Assembly: GCA_963575745.1 (NCBI GenBank) | Contig: CAUYUJ010014615.1 | Coordinates: 992,170 to 1,056,169 of the forward strand | Reading direction: 5' to 3' | Origin: Prorocentrum cordatum | Taxonomy: Eukaryota > Sar > Dinophyceae > Prorocentrales > Prorocentraceae | Length of the DNA stretch: 64,000 nt | In this document: piece after piece, positions 22,153 through 32,392 of the stretch | Numbering within the stretch: position 1 is the stretch's first letter | Layout: every line of letters begins with the position of its first letter | Notes under the pieces: generated by a model | Database searches by the model: none | Told to the model about the DNA's origin: nothing | Seen by the model: the letters and a program-made list of their open reading frames with translations, nothing else | Program-made: the position numbers and the translations under genes

Positions 22153-22930
22153 TCAAATGCATCTCCTCGCTGGCGTCCCCTGACCGCCCCTTCTGGTGGA
22201 CGCGGAGAGTACTCGTCCTCCCCCTTCCACACCGTTGCAGTAAACGGCTTGCGTCCTTGGTGGTGGAGTCTGTGGGGGTTCGGTTGTCTGCGTCACTGGT
22301 GGTTCGTGGTTGCCGCCGCTGCGCGTTGTGCTGGTTTGGTCGCTGTCGGGTGCTGGATCGTGTCGTTCTTGGCTGGTGGCGGTGCTGGTGTCGTCGTGCC
22401 CGTCCTGGTCGTTGTCGGCGAGCTTTGTCCATTTCAGGAGCTTGTAGTGTAAACTGCGGTATCCAGTGCGGCGTGTGCATTCCGTGCGCATCTCCTCCGA
22501 AACGTACTCGGTGGTGGAGGCACCGCAGTGGCGGCATACCCAGCGGGATTCTGCTCGGATGAACATCAGCTCGTGGCTGTCGTGCGCAGTGCGTCCGTGC
22601 TGGATGATGGCTCGTCCTTGTCGCGGCGGTGGTCCTGTGCGTTGTTGCTGGAGCCAATCTCGTACTGCTGCGAAGCTGGTGTCTCGTCCGGCGCGCTGAG
22701 TGCAGCAAGTGCACACCCAACCCTTTCCCCGTCGAGGCCTGGCCAGGTTGTGGGTGGTAGGTGGGCGCCTGCCAACTGGGTGTGGTGGTCCGTCGGCGAA
22801 GTTGCGGTGCTCTTGCTGCTGAGCTCGTCGTGCGGCGCGTACTTCGTGTGCTTCTGATGGGCGTCGGTCGGTGGCGTCGATAGTGGCGGCGGTAATGCGC
22901 TTGCGGATGAGGGCGGCGGTGGCGTTGACC
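22153..22930 (-). pseudogene. C-terminal zinc-finger region of LINE ORF2
   Basis: In the same frame as the RNase H domain but after a UAG (22933-22935), the reading continues with WVNATAALIRKRITAATIDA, a basic helix, then WVCTCC (about 22725-22705) and WVCRHCGAS...MRTECTR (about 22545-22480), then a Ser/Thr/Pro-rich tail to the stop at 22153. C-terminal CxxC fingers are common in LINE ORF2 and may bind the RNA. The single UAG before it suggests one nonsense change in an otherwise continuous ORF2. Confidence 0.6.
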
Positions 22931-22932
22931 CA

Positions 22933-24192
22933 CTAGTAGCATCCGAGCTGGCCCGCGCCCAGTTGGTGCTCTGCGGCGGCTTGCTCCGCAAGGCGATCCA
23001 CTTGTGTGTTTCCAAACCATGCATGTAGGGGGGATCCTCGGCCTTGCGCTTCCTCCCAGGTCAGGTGGCTGTTGATGTGGTGGACTTCGATGTGAGCTGG
23101 TCCTTGCTCGCCGCGGTGCTCAAGCTCCTTGCCGATGGTCTCCCAGAGGTCGTCGTTGCTGCCCGTGTGGGGCTGTAGTTGGTGCCGTCGGTCTCGCCAG
23201 CCCTTGCATGCGATTTCGCTGTCCGTCCAGAAGTGCATGGCGCCAGTGGTGTGCTTGATCGCATCCAGTAGTGCCCAGAGTTCTGCGCGATTGTTCGTTT
23301 GTCGTCGGGCGGGTAATGGACCGCATCGTGCTGCAATAACGTTGACGCCGCCGTCGTGCGTGCTGCCAAGTCTTAGCCACGCCCATCCGCATCTTCGGCA
23401 ACGCCAGTCGGAGGAGTGCTCCCCGCCTGAGCCGTCGCCGTAGATTACCAAAGGCGTCCCGTCGTTGGTGCCGATCTTGTCGGCTTGGGTCAGCTCGCCC
23501 ATGCTGGATGCTGACTCGGCTGTGTCGCAGTCTGGTGGTACTGACCAATCTCGTGGGGTGATGCCTCTGAGCGAGGAGGCTGGGGTGGTTTGGTGTCCCG
23601 CGGCAGCGCGGGCTTGCAGCCTGTCAGTTTTGTCGTGGATGTCGTTATCACCTCGGCAGCTGCAACGTTCCCAGATGCGGTGGTAGTCGGTGTCTGGCTG
23701 CCCGCATTCGCATAGGTGGTTGCCATGGCCGAGTGTCGTCTGCTGCCTAGTGCGAGTCCACGTTCCCGCACAGGCAGCAGTGAGGAGGGCGCCGTATTCG
23801 CGGTGCTTCTCGTGTGTTCGGAGCCATTGCAGGTGTCGCTTGAGCTCTGTGGTGTCGGCGCCGTTGTGCTCGAGGCCTCCGCCGTGGTAGTGGGTCGCTG
23901 CGGTCTTCCAGAGCTGCTGCCTTGCGTCGTGCATGATGACGTCAAGGATGTCTTTGGTGTCTTGGGCGTCTTCGTGGGGGAACTTCCAGGTCGTTGCCTG
24001 CGCTGTCGATCCAGTGGTCTGGTCCGCGGGAGTCCCAGCCGAGCTCCCACAGCGCCAGGATGCTAGCTGCGATGGGGCCGCGTCTCTGGTTCCAGCGGCG
24101 GTGAGCAAGTACCTTGAGCAGTCGGAAGTAGATTCTGGGCCAGGCGCGTCTGATTTGCGCACGTAGGTCTGGGCTGTGCGTCCAGCATCCAA
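22933..24192 (-). pseudogene. RNase H1-like domain of LINE ORF2
   Basis: RNase H removes RNA from RNA-DNA hybrids. Motifs in order: IYGDGSGGEHSSDW (first Asp, about 23450), NNRAELWALLDAIK (Glu, about 23300), HFWTDSEIACKGW (Asp, about 23235), HHINSHLTWEE (His, about 23070) and WFGNTQVDRLAEQAA (last Asp, about 23010). All catalytic positions are present. Upstream at 23900-23570 lies the thumb-like region between RT and RNase H, with CECGQPDTDYHRIWERC as a possible Cys/His knuckle (about 23720-23670). The frame differs from the RT frame, so a shift lies near 24000. Confidence 0.8.
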
Positions 24193-25780
24193 ACCAATTG
24201 GAGAACTGCGTGCTCGCGACGGTGTAGGCGGGGTCGGTCCCTTCCAGGTCTAGGAATGTGGCGAGGCAGCGCCCAGGCCAAAAGCGATGAAAAGCTTGGG
24301 CACATTGGCGTCGTGCTGCACGTAGTGCGGTGGGGGCCAGGCCGTGGAAGGCGACGCCGTACTTCGCGGAGGCCATCGCGCCCTGGTTCACCAGGCTGGC
24401 CTTGGTGGAGGTGTGGGGTAGTCGTAGTTTACCACGGACTGCGCGTAGGCGTCGGCGTGCTGCTGCCCATCTTGTCGCGTGCGTGGAGCGTCTAGTAGTT
24501 CCGCGTGTTGCACGATCTGCGCCCGGGTCTCGCCCTTCTGTGGCTGCTTGAACGTCGATGTGGAGGTCGCGGAGCTGCTGCTAGATCTTCTTGGTGTCTT
24601 TGTAGCGCGTGGTCCTGAGGGTAGTTTTGTCGGCCAGTCGGAGTCCCTGCTCTTGTAGTGCTAGGAATCGGCGATGCGTGGATGCGACGGTGGCGGTTGT
24701 CGCGTGCGTTCTGCTGCCTACTATGCGGATGCTGATGTCGTCGAACCAAGCACGAGGTAGTGGTCGTGGTAGGGTGCTGGTGTCGGTGAGGGTCGCCATG
24801 GCGGCGTACACGACTGTGCGAGCGATGTTGTTGGCGTGCCTGGAGCCTGCGAGGATGGAGCGGTCCGCGTAGATCGTCCTGGAGTAGGATCCTTGGCGTC
24901 GCAGTACTCGCGCGGCTGAGTGCTGGAGCATCATGAGGTGTAGCAGTCGGGCAGGGAATTGTAGACGTAGCGCAGCTGGCCCAGTTTTGTCGATGCGGAG
25001 GCGGTCGTAGAACTTCTCGATGTCTGCCAGCAAGATAGCCTCGGTCATGTTGAAGGTGTCGGCGCATTCGTCGGTGATGAGGCGGCGTAGTGCTTCTCGT
25101 AGGCAACTCTTGCCCGCGATGGCGGCGCCCCATTCTCGTTGCTGGTCCACTGCCCAAAGTCGGACTCGGTCTCGGTGCAGAAGTTCCCAGCAGCGGAGTA
25201 GTTGTGGCAAGAGGGCGAGCGCGCGGTCGCCTTTCTAGGGCTTGGGGATGATTATGACGATGGAGAGCAGTAGCTGCCATGGCCACATCATGTGCTGTTC
25301 GCAGAGGTTGAAAAAGTCGGCGAGGGATGCCGTCCAGCTCGTGGTAGCCGTCTGCTGTCGCTGCACCTGGTGACGTCGACGCCATTGCCCTTGTCAAGCT
25401 CCCCGCGGAGGCAGCGGTCTAGGTCGTCGATGGTCCAAGGCGTTGGTGGTTCCCCCCGTTCTGCTCGTAGCAGAAGGTCGGACAATAGTGAGGTGCGGTG
25501 GCTGTGTGGTACGTCGCGGCATGTCCAAATGTCGTTGAAGACGGCGGCCTTGGCGTCGACGATGTCTAGCGGGCTGCTGAGTACCTTGCCCTGGTGTACC
25601 ACTTCGTGTTCTCGTCGTGGCGGTGGCTTGGTGGTCTTGTGGAGGGCGGCTGGTGTTTTGCAGGCGGTGGCTAGCCAGTTGCTGTACTCGCAGTGGTTGT
25701 GTCGAAGGTCCGTGAGTGGGGCTTGGTTCTGTTCGCTGAACGCTTGTTGGGCCATGCCCTGTAGGGTCTGTAAGGGGCTG
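24001..25780 (-). pseudogene. Reverse transcriptase of LINE ORF2
   Basis: The RT copies the element RNA at a nicked target. Minus-strand motifs: MAQQAFSEQ start region (25755), a strand LLLSIVIIIPKP (about 25270) interrupted by UAG at 25236-25238, ILLADIEKFYDRL (motif A Asp, about 25050-25010), SILAGSRHANNIA (motif B, about 24870), RAWFDDISIRIVG (motif C with FDD, about 24760-24720) and GLRLADKTTL (motif D Lys, about 24640). Thumb-like sequence runs on to about 24010 (FWPGRCLATFLDLEGTD). The catalytic aspartates survive, but the stop, a second stop at 24581 and frame changes near 25290 and 24000 disable the copy. Confidence 0.8.
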
Positions 25781-25794
25781 AGCGTCTAAGTGCA

Positions 25795-26879
25795 TTAATC
25801 TATCTTTCTATAGCTGGTGGTGGAGCTGGGCGGTGGGTGATGCGTTTCGTCCGAGTGGTGGTAGTCCTTCACGTACTGGTCGCCGTCCAGCTGCATGTAG
25901 GCTGCGTTGTTGCTGGTGTCCGCGCTCGCTTTGGTGAAGTTTGGCGGGGGTGCTGCGGACGTTCTCCCCGCGGCTCCACCAGTCGGATCTGTGGGATGCG
26001 TATCGAAGTTGGTGATCACCGAGTTCTCGTAGCGGTTGTTCCTTGAATGCGTAGCCTCGGCCCCGTCCTCGGAAGCGTTGTCGGTCTTCCAAGGGAATGC
26101 GGTAGGCGAGGCAGCAGAACGTCTCGAGCGTGCTGATGAAGTGCTGGTAGGTTGCGCCAAGCTGGTCTGCGCTGGTCGGGTCAGCTGGGTACGCTGCGCA
26201 TCGTCGGGTGTATGTGGGGGCTGGGCTGGTGGGTCCGTGGTCGAGCATGCTGGCAGCGGTCCAGGTGTCGTCGAGCGTCCTGGTGTCGGTGCCGTCTGCT
26301 CGTTCGGTAAGCTGCTCAAGTAGTGGTTTCTGCTCGGGAGTCCTTTGAGCCTCGTCGCAGTCCAGGCCGTTGGGCAGCGCTGAATTCTCGTGGTCGTCGG
26401 TGCAGTCCATGTCGCTGGCGTGGGCCCTTTGAGCTTCTGCGGCAACATGTGCGTGCGCCTCCGAATCATGCATGATGTCGGTGACGGCGTGGGAGTAGTG
26501 GGAGTAGTGGCCGTCGTGTTCGGGTTCGAATACGTCGAAGCATTTCGCAGTGCCGTTTTCCTCCATAGGGTCCTGGTCTGCTCCATCCATGGTGGTTCGT
26601 CGGTGCTGCGGATGCTGTGTGAATGTTGGGGTCGTTGTCGTTGTTGCTGGTGTCTCGTGGGTGGTGGTGGTGCCATCCTTGCGGTCCAAGAGCTTCCCAG
26701 CGGCTGGCGTCGGTCTGGTCTTGGTCGGGTGATGGCTGGGGGTGGGGGGGGGGGGTGGGGTCGTTGCTTGAGTCTTGGGGCGTCTCTTCTTTTGACGTTT
26801 GGCGGTGGCTGGCTGCTTGATGGGTGGGGCAGGGCGCGGGAAAGCCTTCGGCATCTGCAGTCGTCGGGCATGGTTGGAG
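25795..26879 (-). pseudogene. ORF2 linker between endonuclease and RT
   Basis: Two overlapping frames carry it. It begins basic and proline/threonine-rich (about 26870-26600), continues through acidic sequence (CFDVFEPEHDGHYSHYSH, about 26540-26480; ERADGTDTRTLDDTWTA, about 26300) and ends with YMQLDGDQYVKDYHH (about 25895-25850). No enzyme motif. Spacers of this kind separate APE and RT in many LINEs. Confidence 0.5.
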
Positions 26880-27689
26880 TCCGTGTCCGCTCGAATAGTG
26901 ATGTCGATCCCGATGTGCGGCTTCCATGGTACGTCGTGCACTGGTTGTATTCCTCGTGCTAATCGTTGTCCTCCTTCGTTGACGAGCGCGTCGTCGATGT
27001 TGGACGGCTTCGCGTCGCCGAGGAAGCGCGCGCGCGCTGGTTGTCGTCGAGTCCCACGTAGGCGGTGGCGCCGAGGGCTGTGGTCCAGCCTGACTGCACC
27101 AGGTCTGCGTAGGAGCGGTTGAAGTCGCCGCATATGGTCCACGGCGCGCGCGCGTGGTGGCGAGGAAAGCGGCCAGGGGCGTCAGCTTCCTGGAGTTCTC
27201 GCCGGGGTTGAGGGAATGACGCGGGTCGAGGTAGAGGGAGATGATGAGGAGCTGGGGGCCTCGCAGGTGCAGGGTGACTGGCGTCCAGTCGCACATGCGG
27301 TAGGTGGCGTGGGTGTCGTCGGCGTCGTAGGTGGTGGCGTCCGAGACGTTGGTACGCTCTCCCCGATGTCGGTGTGTCGTTGCCTTGAGGTGGCCCTTGG
27401 CGAGAACTCCCGTGCCTCCGCAAATTCCACTGAGGCTGTTCGTGCTGGCGCGCGCCGCGGTGAACACTGCTGAGAAACCCATCTTCTGCAGCGTGTGCTC
27501 CGTGTCCGCGAGCTGGGCCTGGGGCAGGTGGGTCTCCTGGATGGCGTAGACGTCGTAGCGCTGCCGTACTCCGTCTCGTCTTAGCCAGCTCAACACCGTG
27601 GGGCCCCATGTCGTGATGTTGGCGCTGAATATGTGGCACTCGTGGTGGGGGTCGTCGCCGAACTGCCGTCCCCCACCGCGCCCTGACCT
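26880..27689 (-). pseudogene. APE-type endonuclease of LINE ORF2
   Basis: The endonuclease nicks target DNA to prime reverse transcription. Motifs: HIFSANITTWGP (start of the fold, about 27640), DVYAIQETHLP (catalytic Glu, about 27555), GGTGVLAKG (about 27415), LLIISLYLDP (about 27260), TICGDFNRSY (GDFN, about 27145-27115) and, at the end, DDALVNEGGQRLA and DVPWKPHIGI (terminal His, about 26935-26905). Two frameshifts fall in or next to (CG)n runs near 27148 and 27032. Apart from these the domain is complete. Confidence 0.75.
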
Positions 27690-28772
27690 TCAGCGGGATG
27701 CGGAGGCCTCGGCCGAGGCCGCCGCGTCCCGCCGCTGTTGGAGGTAGTCCTCCGCAGCTGTTGGTACCTTGCTGTCGTGGGCGTCGTTGTTGTGCTGGGC
27801 CGCAGATCCAGAGGCGCCTGCGGTTGGTGGAGCAGCGGCGGTCGGCGCGTCTGCGGCCTGTCCCGTCGTATGCTGCTCAGCCTTCCGCTTCTTGTGGGCC
27901 TGCTGGATCTCGGCCCGCTCCTGCTCGGCCTTGGCTTTGGCGGCCTGGAGGTGCTGCTTCAGCTGGCCCGCGAAATCCCTGGTGTTGCGCTGCAGCTGCT
28001 CGAGCACCTGTCTCTTGGCCTCGTCCACGGCCTTCTTGCCCTCGGCGTCGAGGTCTTCGTCCTGGCGGAACTCGTCCTCGACCTCGGCGATCTTCACGTC
28101 GCTGGGCGAGAGCAGGTCGGCGTCCGTGTCCAGCAGCTGTTCGAAGATGCTCTTCGGCGCCTTCTGCTTGCCCTCGTTCTGGATGGCCTCGATCTCGGCC
28201 TCGGCGCTGACGACTGCGTCCGCGCTTTCCTGCAACCTCTCGCGGGCCTCGGTTGCCCTCGCTTCGGCCAGCACCTTCCGCTCGTACGCCCAATTGTAGG
28301 TGCGGGTCGCGGAGTCGAGCGCCTTCGCTGCCTCCGCTAGGCGCACCGCCTTGGACTTGGGCGGCTTCTTCTTCTCGGGGACGTTGAGCGTGTCGGCCAC
28401 ATGCGTCAGCTGCTTCGCGATGTCCTCGCCGTTGGCCAGCTTCAGCGTGCCGATGGGCTCCGTCACCGTCCGCAGCGCTGTGGCGAGCTTGGCGACGCCC
28501 TGCTCGGTGGGGGAGGAGGAGGCGGCGGCGTTGTCCTGCCAGCGACCTCTGCCTCCAGCAGCTGAGCTTGCGCCTCCGTTGTTGCCGATGGGCTGCTGTC
28601 GCCACCATCCGCTGCCGCTGCTGGAGTCGTGGCTGCCTCCCTTCTTGGGCCTGGCGACGCGGGCTCCGCAGCTGCACCGGTAGTCGTTCTTCCCCAGTGT
28701 CGAGTGCCACGACCACTCGTTGCAGCGCTTGCAAGTGGCCCATGTCGTGGGCGCCTGGCGGCCGTGGTGCAT
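27690..28772 (-). CDS. LINE ORF1 protein, zinc finger plus coiled coil
   Basis: LINE ORF1 proteins bind the element RNA. The ATG at 28772 (MHHGRQAP) opens a frame with a Cys finger CKRCNEWSWHSTL...YRCSCGA (about 28740-28675), a Ser/Gly-rich stretch, then a long charged helix from about 28430 to 27890 (EARATEARERLQESADAVVS, AVDEAKRQVLEQLQRNTRDF, KAKAEQERAEIQQAHKKRK), a coiled coil by eye, and an Ala/Ser-rich tail to UGA at 27690-27692. The frame is open further upstream through the GGA microsatellite, so an earlier start cannot be excluded; 28772 is the first ATG next to a recognisable domain. ORF2 continues in the same frame after the UGA. Confidence 0.7.
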   Translation of the reverse strand: MHHGRQAPTTWATCKRCNEWSWHSTLGKNDYRCSCGARVARPKKGGSHDSSSGSGWWRQQPIGNNGGASSAAGGRGRWQDNAAASSSPTEQGVAKLATALRTVTEPIGTLKLANGEDIAKQLTHVADTLNVPEKKKPPKSKAVRLAEAAKALDSATRTYNWAYERKVLAEARATEARERLQESADAVVSAEAEIEAIQNEGKQKAPKSIFEQLLDTDADLLSPSDVKIAEVEDEFRQDEDLDAEGKKAVDEAKRQVLEQLQRNTRDFAGQLKQHLQAAKAKAEQERAEIQQAHKKRKAEQHTTGQAADAPTAAAPPTAGASGSAAQHNNDAHDSKVPTAAEDYLQQRRDAAASAEASASR

Positions 28773-28991
28773 CTCGAGGATGAGCAGGTCTTTCTCCGCG
28801 CGGAGCCGCCTGCGAGCCGACGCCCGCCTCTGTCGGAGGCGGCGGTGCCAGGCTGGCGAGCGGGAGCGCTGCTCGCGGCGCCCCGTCGGGGCTGGGGGCT
28901 TCCCCTCTATGGCGCGGACCCGCCCGCCCCGCCGCGGGGCAAATGGCTGCGCGGGGGCGGGGGCGGGGGCCACTAGGGAGCCACCTATAGG

Positions 28992-29240
28992 AAGAGGAGG
29001 AGGAGGAGGAGGAGGAGGAGGAGGAGGAGGAGGAGGAGGAGGAGGAGGAGGAGGAGGAGGAGGAGGAGGAGGAGGAGGAGATAAGGATGAGGAAGAGGAT
29101 GAGGAGGAGTAGGAGGAGTAGGAGGAGTAGGAGTAGGAGTAGGAGTAGGAGTAGGAGTAGGAGCATGAGAAGGAGGAGGAGGAAGAGGAGGAGGAGAAGG
29201 AGGAGGAGGAGGAGCAGGAGGAGGGGAGTCCTCCTCCTCC
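28992..29240. repeat. (GGA)n microsatellite, pure then interrupted
   Basis: Nearly pure GGA at 28992-29080, then GGAGTA and GAGGAA variants to about 29240. It abuts the 5' side of the LINE. Confidence 0.97.
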
Positions 29241-29547
29241 TCGCCCCAGAAGGGCACCCCCAAAGGGAAGGGGGTGACGGAGCCAAAAGAGCTCCCTGAC
29301 GCAGGGGCGGGAACCTGCAGGCCTTCGGGGTGCTCCATTACTTGGGAGACCCCCGCTGCTTGGGACGGTCGCCAAAGCGCTGTCCCCTCCTCCCAGGGGG
29401 CTGCCAGATGCGCAGGCCTCCAGGGCGGCCTAGGGCTCGCGCTATTCCCCGCTTGAAGGTTGCTTCTGGCGGTCCGTCCTGCCCCCGCCCTCCCCGCCCG
29501 CCCCCTCCTCCACGAGGTTAGCCCTGGCGGTGTGGAGGCAGAATGGC

Positions 29548-29598
<51 letters not shown>

Positions 29599-30277
29599 GG
29601 CCTCCGCTCGGTTGACCCGACCGTGTGGTCTGGGGAGCGCGGCTGATCATGTTTTACGGTTATATACGCCGCCACGGCATGCCGTGGCGTGACTAAGGAG
29701 GACAAGCTAGCGGTTGCGTCTGCGCGTCGTCCACAAAATGCCATCGCAAACGTGTGATCACCCTTCAACGCCGCAGCGCGACCGGAAGCGCACGGCTCAA
29801 CATATGCCCGCCGCCTTTCGCGACGGCTCCTACCTCGTGCCCAGGGAAACGCGGTAGGTCTGCGGCTGTCGGCAAACAGCGCACCCTGGGGAAGCTGGTA
29901 AAGCGTGAGCAACTCCATCATTCCAGTAACGCGTCTTGACGACTGCCCCGAGCGGCCCTGCTGCCGACGCCAATATTTTTGCGACAGGATGGGAGGGCGC
30001 ACAATAAATGATCTATGTGTGTGTGTATATATATATATATGCATGATTCGTATTCTTCTGATGGTGTGCACTGCTACCTCGGGGCAAGGAAGCGCGCAGC
30101 AGGGGCCGAGACCTGCCGGTGGCTCACAGGCCCCTGGGGCCCGAGGGGGGCAAGGATCCAGGGGGGCGTGGCGGCTCCGGGGCGGAACCTCGGCCTGGCA
30201 TCGGCGACGCGTCGAACATGGAACCGCGAGGGCAAGTCCGCGCGCTCCTGGGCGGGATGGGCTACCGGGCCCTGAGC
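29241..30277. other. No gene recognised; two small AT/GT microsatellites
   Basis: Mixed GC-rich sequence. (TA)n lies at 29554-29596 and (GT)n(AT)n at about 30015-30040. GAGGCAGAATGGCTG at 29535-29549 recurs at about 60925, too short to interpret. No domain seen in either strand. Confidence 0.5.
29554..29596. repeat. (TA)n microsatellite
   Basis: About 21 uninterrupted TA dinucleotides in otherwise GC-rich DNA. Confidence 0.98.
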
Positions 30278-30442
30278 TCAAGTTGGGCATGTCCTCCTAC
30301 AGGGGGATTTTCGACGAAGAGTTAGAGAGAGCCCCAAACAAGACTCAAAGATGATTCGAGCATGCTCAAAAGATCGTCCCCAGACAATTCTTTAAAATAT
30401 ACTATCTTGGAATCATCCTCCTTTAGAGGGACGTTAACCCTA
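30278..30442. mobile_element. Short inverted-repeat element (MITE-like), divergent copy
   Basis: Left end TCAAGTTGGGCATGTCCTCC then AGGGGGATTTTCGACGAA, and right end CCTTTAGAGGGACG, match the ends of 32393-32551 with many changes. The spacing of the ends (about 165) fits that copy. The outermost right end is poorly kept and no target duplication can be called. Confidence 0.5.
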
Positions 30443-30744
30443 AGCGGGGACGAATGGGGGGTTGAGGGCCGGCCCTGATCGGGCCATGAACCTATCCCCC
30501 CCCAACGTTGCCCCCTGGCTTTAGGGACACAAGCCAAGTCTCTGGCGCCTCTTCGGCACGATTCCGGCACCCCCAGCACGCTCTCGGCGAGGCGCACCCC
30601 GAAGCTGAAAAGCCGCCGAGAACCGGCGAACATGTCCAAACACCTCGAGCCTCGATTCCGAGAAAGGCGAGACTGCGTTTAGTGGACGCCTGCCTTGGAA
30701 AGATATTAGCCTTCGATATCGCTCAGAGAACCGCCCCTCCTTCC

Positions 30745-31175
30745 CCCCATTGTGGCTGGATCCAACCCTATTGTGGCTGGATCCAACCCTATTGTGGCTA
30801 GAAGCTCTAGTTGAACCCTATTGTGGTTGGATTCAACTTTGGTTGCATCGTAGTCTGACTCGATCCAACTCTAATGGGCTCCTACTACACCTGGATCCAG
30901 CTCTAATCGACTCCTGCCAAGGCTCGATCAAGCTCTAACGGAATCATAATACAGCTGGACCTTTAATAGCATCCTAGCCGGGCTCGGTCCAACACTAACA
31001 GGATCCTACTGTAGCTTCATCAAACTCTTCTCTTCAATCCTACTACTAATCGATCCAGCTCGGATAGAAGCCTTCTATGGCCAGATCAAGCTCTAATTGA
31101 ATCCTACTAGGGCTTGATCTAGCTTCAAACTATAATCTCACTGGGGCTCGACCCAGCCCTAATAGCATCCTACTA
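30745..31175. repeat. Degenerate minisatellite with GATCCA/GCTC units
   Basis: Starts with a 21-bp unit containing GGCTGGATCCAACCCTATTG, repeated at 30755-30800, then looser 36-38-bp units with GGCTCGATCCAGCTCTAAT and ATCCTACT. Old and degenerate. Confidence 0.75.
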
Positions 31176-31254
31176 ACGGGCTCGATCGTCGTCGTCGTCG
31201 CTGCTCGACGTCGCCAAAGCCGGCGCCGGCGCTCGCCGTCGTCGGTTGCAGGGG

Positions 31255-31385
31255 GGGGCCCCCCCCTTGCAACTTCAGGGGGGAGGCCGGCTCGAACCCT
31301 CTTCCCTTGGGGCCCCCCACCCCCCTCGCTCAAACCCCCCCCCCCTTGCAATTCGGGGGGGGAGGGCCGGTTAGGAGCCTCCCCC
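31255..31385. repeat. Two copies of a C-run/TTGCAA/G-run block
   Basis: CCCCCCTTGCAACTTCAGGG then GGGAGGCCGG (about 31260-31291) is followed by CCCCCCCTTGCAATTCGGGG then GGGAGGGCCGG (about 31342-31372). C-runs face G-runs, so each can fold into a hairpin. Confidence 0.75.
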
Positions 31386-31554
31386 CCTTCCAATCATCCA
31401 CAGACGGCGCTCTGCCCGAGGAAGCCGCCTCCCACCCTCCCCACGTCGTCTGGTCCCCGAACGTTCGCACGTGGCCACGGGCCCGCGAGCGGAAGGCGCA
31501 CCGCTCCCGAGGGGGGCCCTCGGGGGCCGGCGCTCCCTGGGGCTGCCTGCTGCT

Positions 31555-31601
31555 CAGACCTCTGACGTCGTGATCTTCGAGGTCACGACGTCGGAGGTCT
31601 G
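31555..31601. repeat. 19-bp inverted repeat (hairpin), one mismatch
   Basis: Left arm CAGACCTCTGACGTCGTGA and right arm TCACGACGTCGGAGGTCTG are reverse complements with one mismatch and a 9-base loop TCTTCGAGG. No T-run follows, so a terminator is not implied. Confidence 0.9.
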
Positions 31602-31724
31602 AGGCGCAGGCCACTGGAGATTGTGAGCACAGTGCCCACTGGTCGGGAGAAGTAGGTAGAAACATGAAGTATAGGAAGGCGTTGAAAGTAGATTGGGTTC
31701 CGTCCGCCCCCGTGGCACAGGATT

Positions 31725-31945
31725 CCTTCGGAAATCTATAGGAATTCTTCGGACATCTATGGGAATCCTTAGGACATCCATGATATTCCTTAGGACATAT
31801 ATAGGATTCTTAGGACATCCATCGAATTCCTTCGGAAATCAATCAGGTTCCTTAAGAAATCTATAGGATTCCTAGGAGATCCATCGGATCCCTTAGGAAA
31901 TACATCGGATCCCTTAGGAAATCCATAAGATTCTCTGGGAAATGG
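31725..31945. repeat. About 20-21-bp minisatellite (CCTTAGGACATCCAT-type)
   Basis: Units such as GGAATCCTTAGGACATCCAT and GGATCCCTTAGGAAATACAT follow one another with small changes. The 21-base units keep a minus-strand frame open as a RNPIDF-like heptapeptide; this is a repeat translation. Confidence 0.85.
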
Positions 31946-32046
31946 GGAAGACGAAAAAAGGTGAAGCCACTCGACTATTGAAGTAGGATGGCGCTTAAAG
32001 CAGACTCGAACATGGGAATCGAAACAATGCCTACTTTCAACGACCG

Positions 32047-32266
32047 GTGTGCATTTTCGTAGGCGATCGACGTTTTTGAAGGGGCCCTGGGATACACAAA
32101 TAAATGCACACAAATAACAGGAATCCCCATATTGTCCCATATTTTCTGGTTTTTTGTCTTCCCCCCACCTCCCATATTTTGTCATATTTCTGGGGGATCG
32201 ACGATGACTTGTGTCTGTGTGCTTTTTTCCCTTCTGAGGCGTGTATTTTCGTAGGCGATCGACGTT
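32047..32266. repeat. Pair of 26-bp direct repeats 192 bp apart
   Basis: GTGYATTTTCGTAGGCGATC then GACGTT occurs at about 32049 and 32241. The sequence between is unassigned. It could be a remnant of a small duplication or element ends. Confidence 0.6.
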
Positions 32267-32392
32267 CTACCCGTGCCCCTGCTCACGCGCCGACCCCACG
32301 AGGAGCAGCTACCCCGACCCCGCGAGGCGCCAGAGCCTCTGGGGCTAACAGTGCGGGCGCGGCCGCAAGAAGCCCTTGCAAGAAGCCCAACC

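Larger units (their letters stand above)
21780..28991 (-). mobile_element. Non-LTR retrotransposon (LINE) with ORF1, APE, RT and RNase H
   Basis: Minus-strand order is ORF1 (zinc finger, coiled coil), then ORF2 with apurinic-type endonuclease, reverse transcriptase, RNase H1-like domain and a terminal zinc finger. No LTRs flank it. The 5' side borders a GGA microsatellite at 28992; the 3' limit is uncertain, between the ORF2 stop at 22153 and about 21780. Frameshifts and stops in ORF2 make this copy inactive. Domain order fits the APE-plus-RNase-H LINE groups; which clade cannot be said without a tree. Confidence 0.85.

Noticed and set aside
22007-23020. 337-codon minus-strand frame rich in Arg, Thr and Pro
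   Set aside because: Out-of-frame shadow of the RNase H and C-terminal finger region of LINE ORF2.
31555-31601. Rho-independent terminator
   Set aside because: Hairpin lacks a T-run and the genome is eukaryotic.
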